A stretch of DNA of 5,929 nucleotides from Candidatus Thorarchaeota archaeon SMTZ1-83 (GTDB lineage: Archaea > Asgardarchaeota > Thorarchaeia > Thorarchaeales > Thorarchaeaceae). Made by a program: the position numbers and the translations under genes. The notes under the pieces were generated by a model that searched no databases, was not told the origin of the DNA, and saw only the letters and a program-made list of their open reading frames with translations. Positions 5,818 through 5,929 of the stretch are shown here, in pieces. How positions within the stretch are numbered: the first letter of the stretch is position 1; each line of letters starts with the position of its first letter. Location: positions 1-5,929 of the forward strand of contig LRSK01000110.1 in NCBI GenBank assembly GCA_001563325.1, in the 5' to 3' direction.

Positions 5818-5929
5818 GTGCTAGTCCGTGACTTCATGACGTCCATGATCGTTACAGCCGAATCCGAAACCCCAGTCTTAGAGGCCGCCCGGCTCATGGC
5901 CGCAGAGGACATAGGCAGCCTCATGGTCA
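5818..5929 (+). CDS. CBS-domain protein, N-terminal fragment (cut by window end)
   Basis: A GTG start opens a frame that remains open to the window edge, giving the first 37 residues. The opening, MLVRDFMTSMIVTAESETPV then LEAARLMAAEDIGSLMV, is the characteristic first half of a CBS domain: an xVxDxM element, a strand ending in a Thr-rich turn, then the V-x-EAA-x-x-M helix followed by IGSLMV. CBS domains usually occur in pairs and bind adenine nucleotides to sense energy state or ligands. The domain begins at the very N-terminus, so this may be a stand-alone CBS protein or one with a C-terminal partner domain that cannot be seen. The gap of 35 bases from the GTPase leaves little room for a promoter of its own, so co-transcription is likely. 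Confidence 0.88.
   Translation, partial: MLVRDFMTSMIVTAESETPVLEAARLMAAEDIGSLMV

Overview
The window looks archaeal. The phenylalanyl-tRNA synthetase subunits are of the archaeal/eukaryotic type, and the release factor is an eRF1/aRF1-family protein. Promoters are TATA-like, and several starts are preceded by matches to the archaeal anti-Shine-Dalgarno sequence. A Ras/Rab-like small GTPase makes an Asgard-type lineage the best guess, with a Thorarchaeia-like member possible given the intermediate base composition. This is inference: Ras-like GTPases also occur in other archaea, and no rRNA or other taxonomic marker is present.

Layout, left to right. Positions 31-504 (+) hold an unrecognised, highly charged, mostly helical protein. 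It converges, with only three bases between, on the release factor gene prf1 (508-1587, -). An intergenic region of about 300 bases (1588-1887) separates prf1 from the divergent pheS-pheT operon (1888-5094, +). It carries facing TATA-like elements and, on the pheS side, a leader of about 130 nt with nested inverted repeats, a 9-codon candidate leader ORF, and a small hairpin holding the pheS ribosome binding site. After pheT, a TATA-like element at about 5117-5122 precedes a Ras/Rab-like GTPase gene (5183-5782, +). This is followed after 35 bases by the start of a CBS-domain protein (5818 onward, +), cut by the window end.

The core is a translation cluster: PheRS alpha and beta form the enzyme that charges tRNA-Phe, and aRF1 terminates translation. 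The GTPase and CBS genes look like a separate transcription unit with a signalling or regulatory role, but nothing here identifies their targets.

The points most worth a second look are four. The release factor cleanly lacks the cysteine-containing minidomain of domain 3. The pheST leader looks structured and may contain a leader ORF. The GTPase has a Rab-like switch I, an Arf-like DxGGQ motif and no lipidation cysteine. The first gene is unrecognised. I see no CRISPR array, insertion sequence, tRNA or rRNA.
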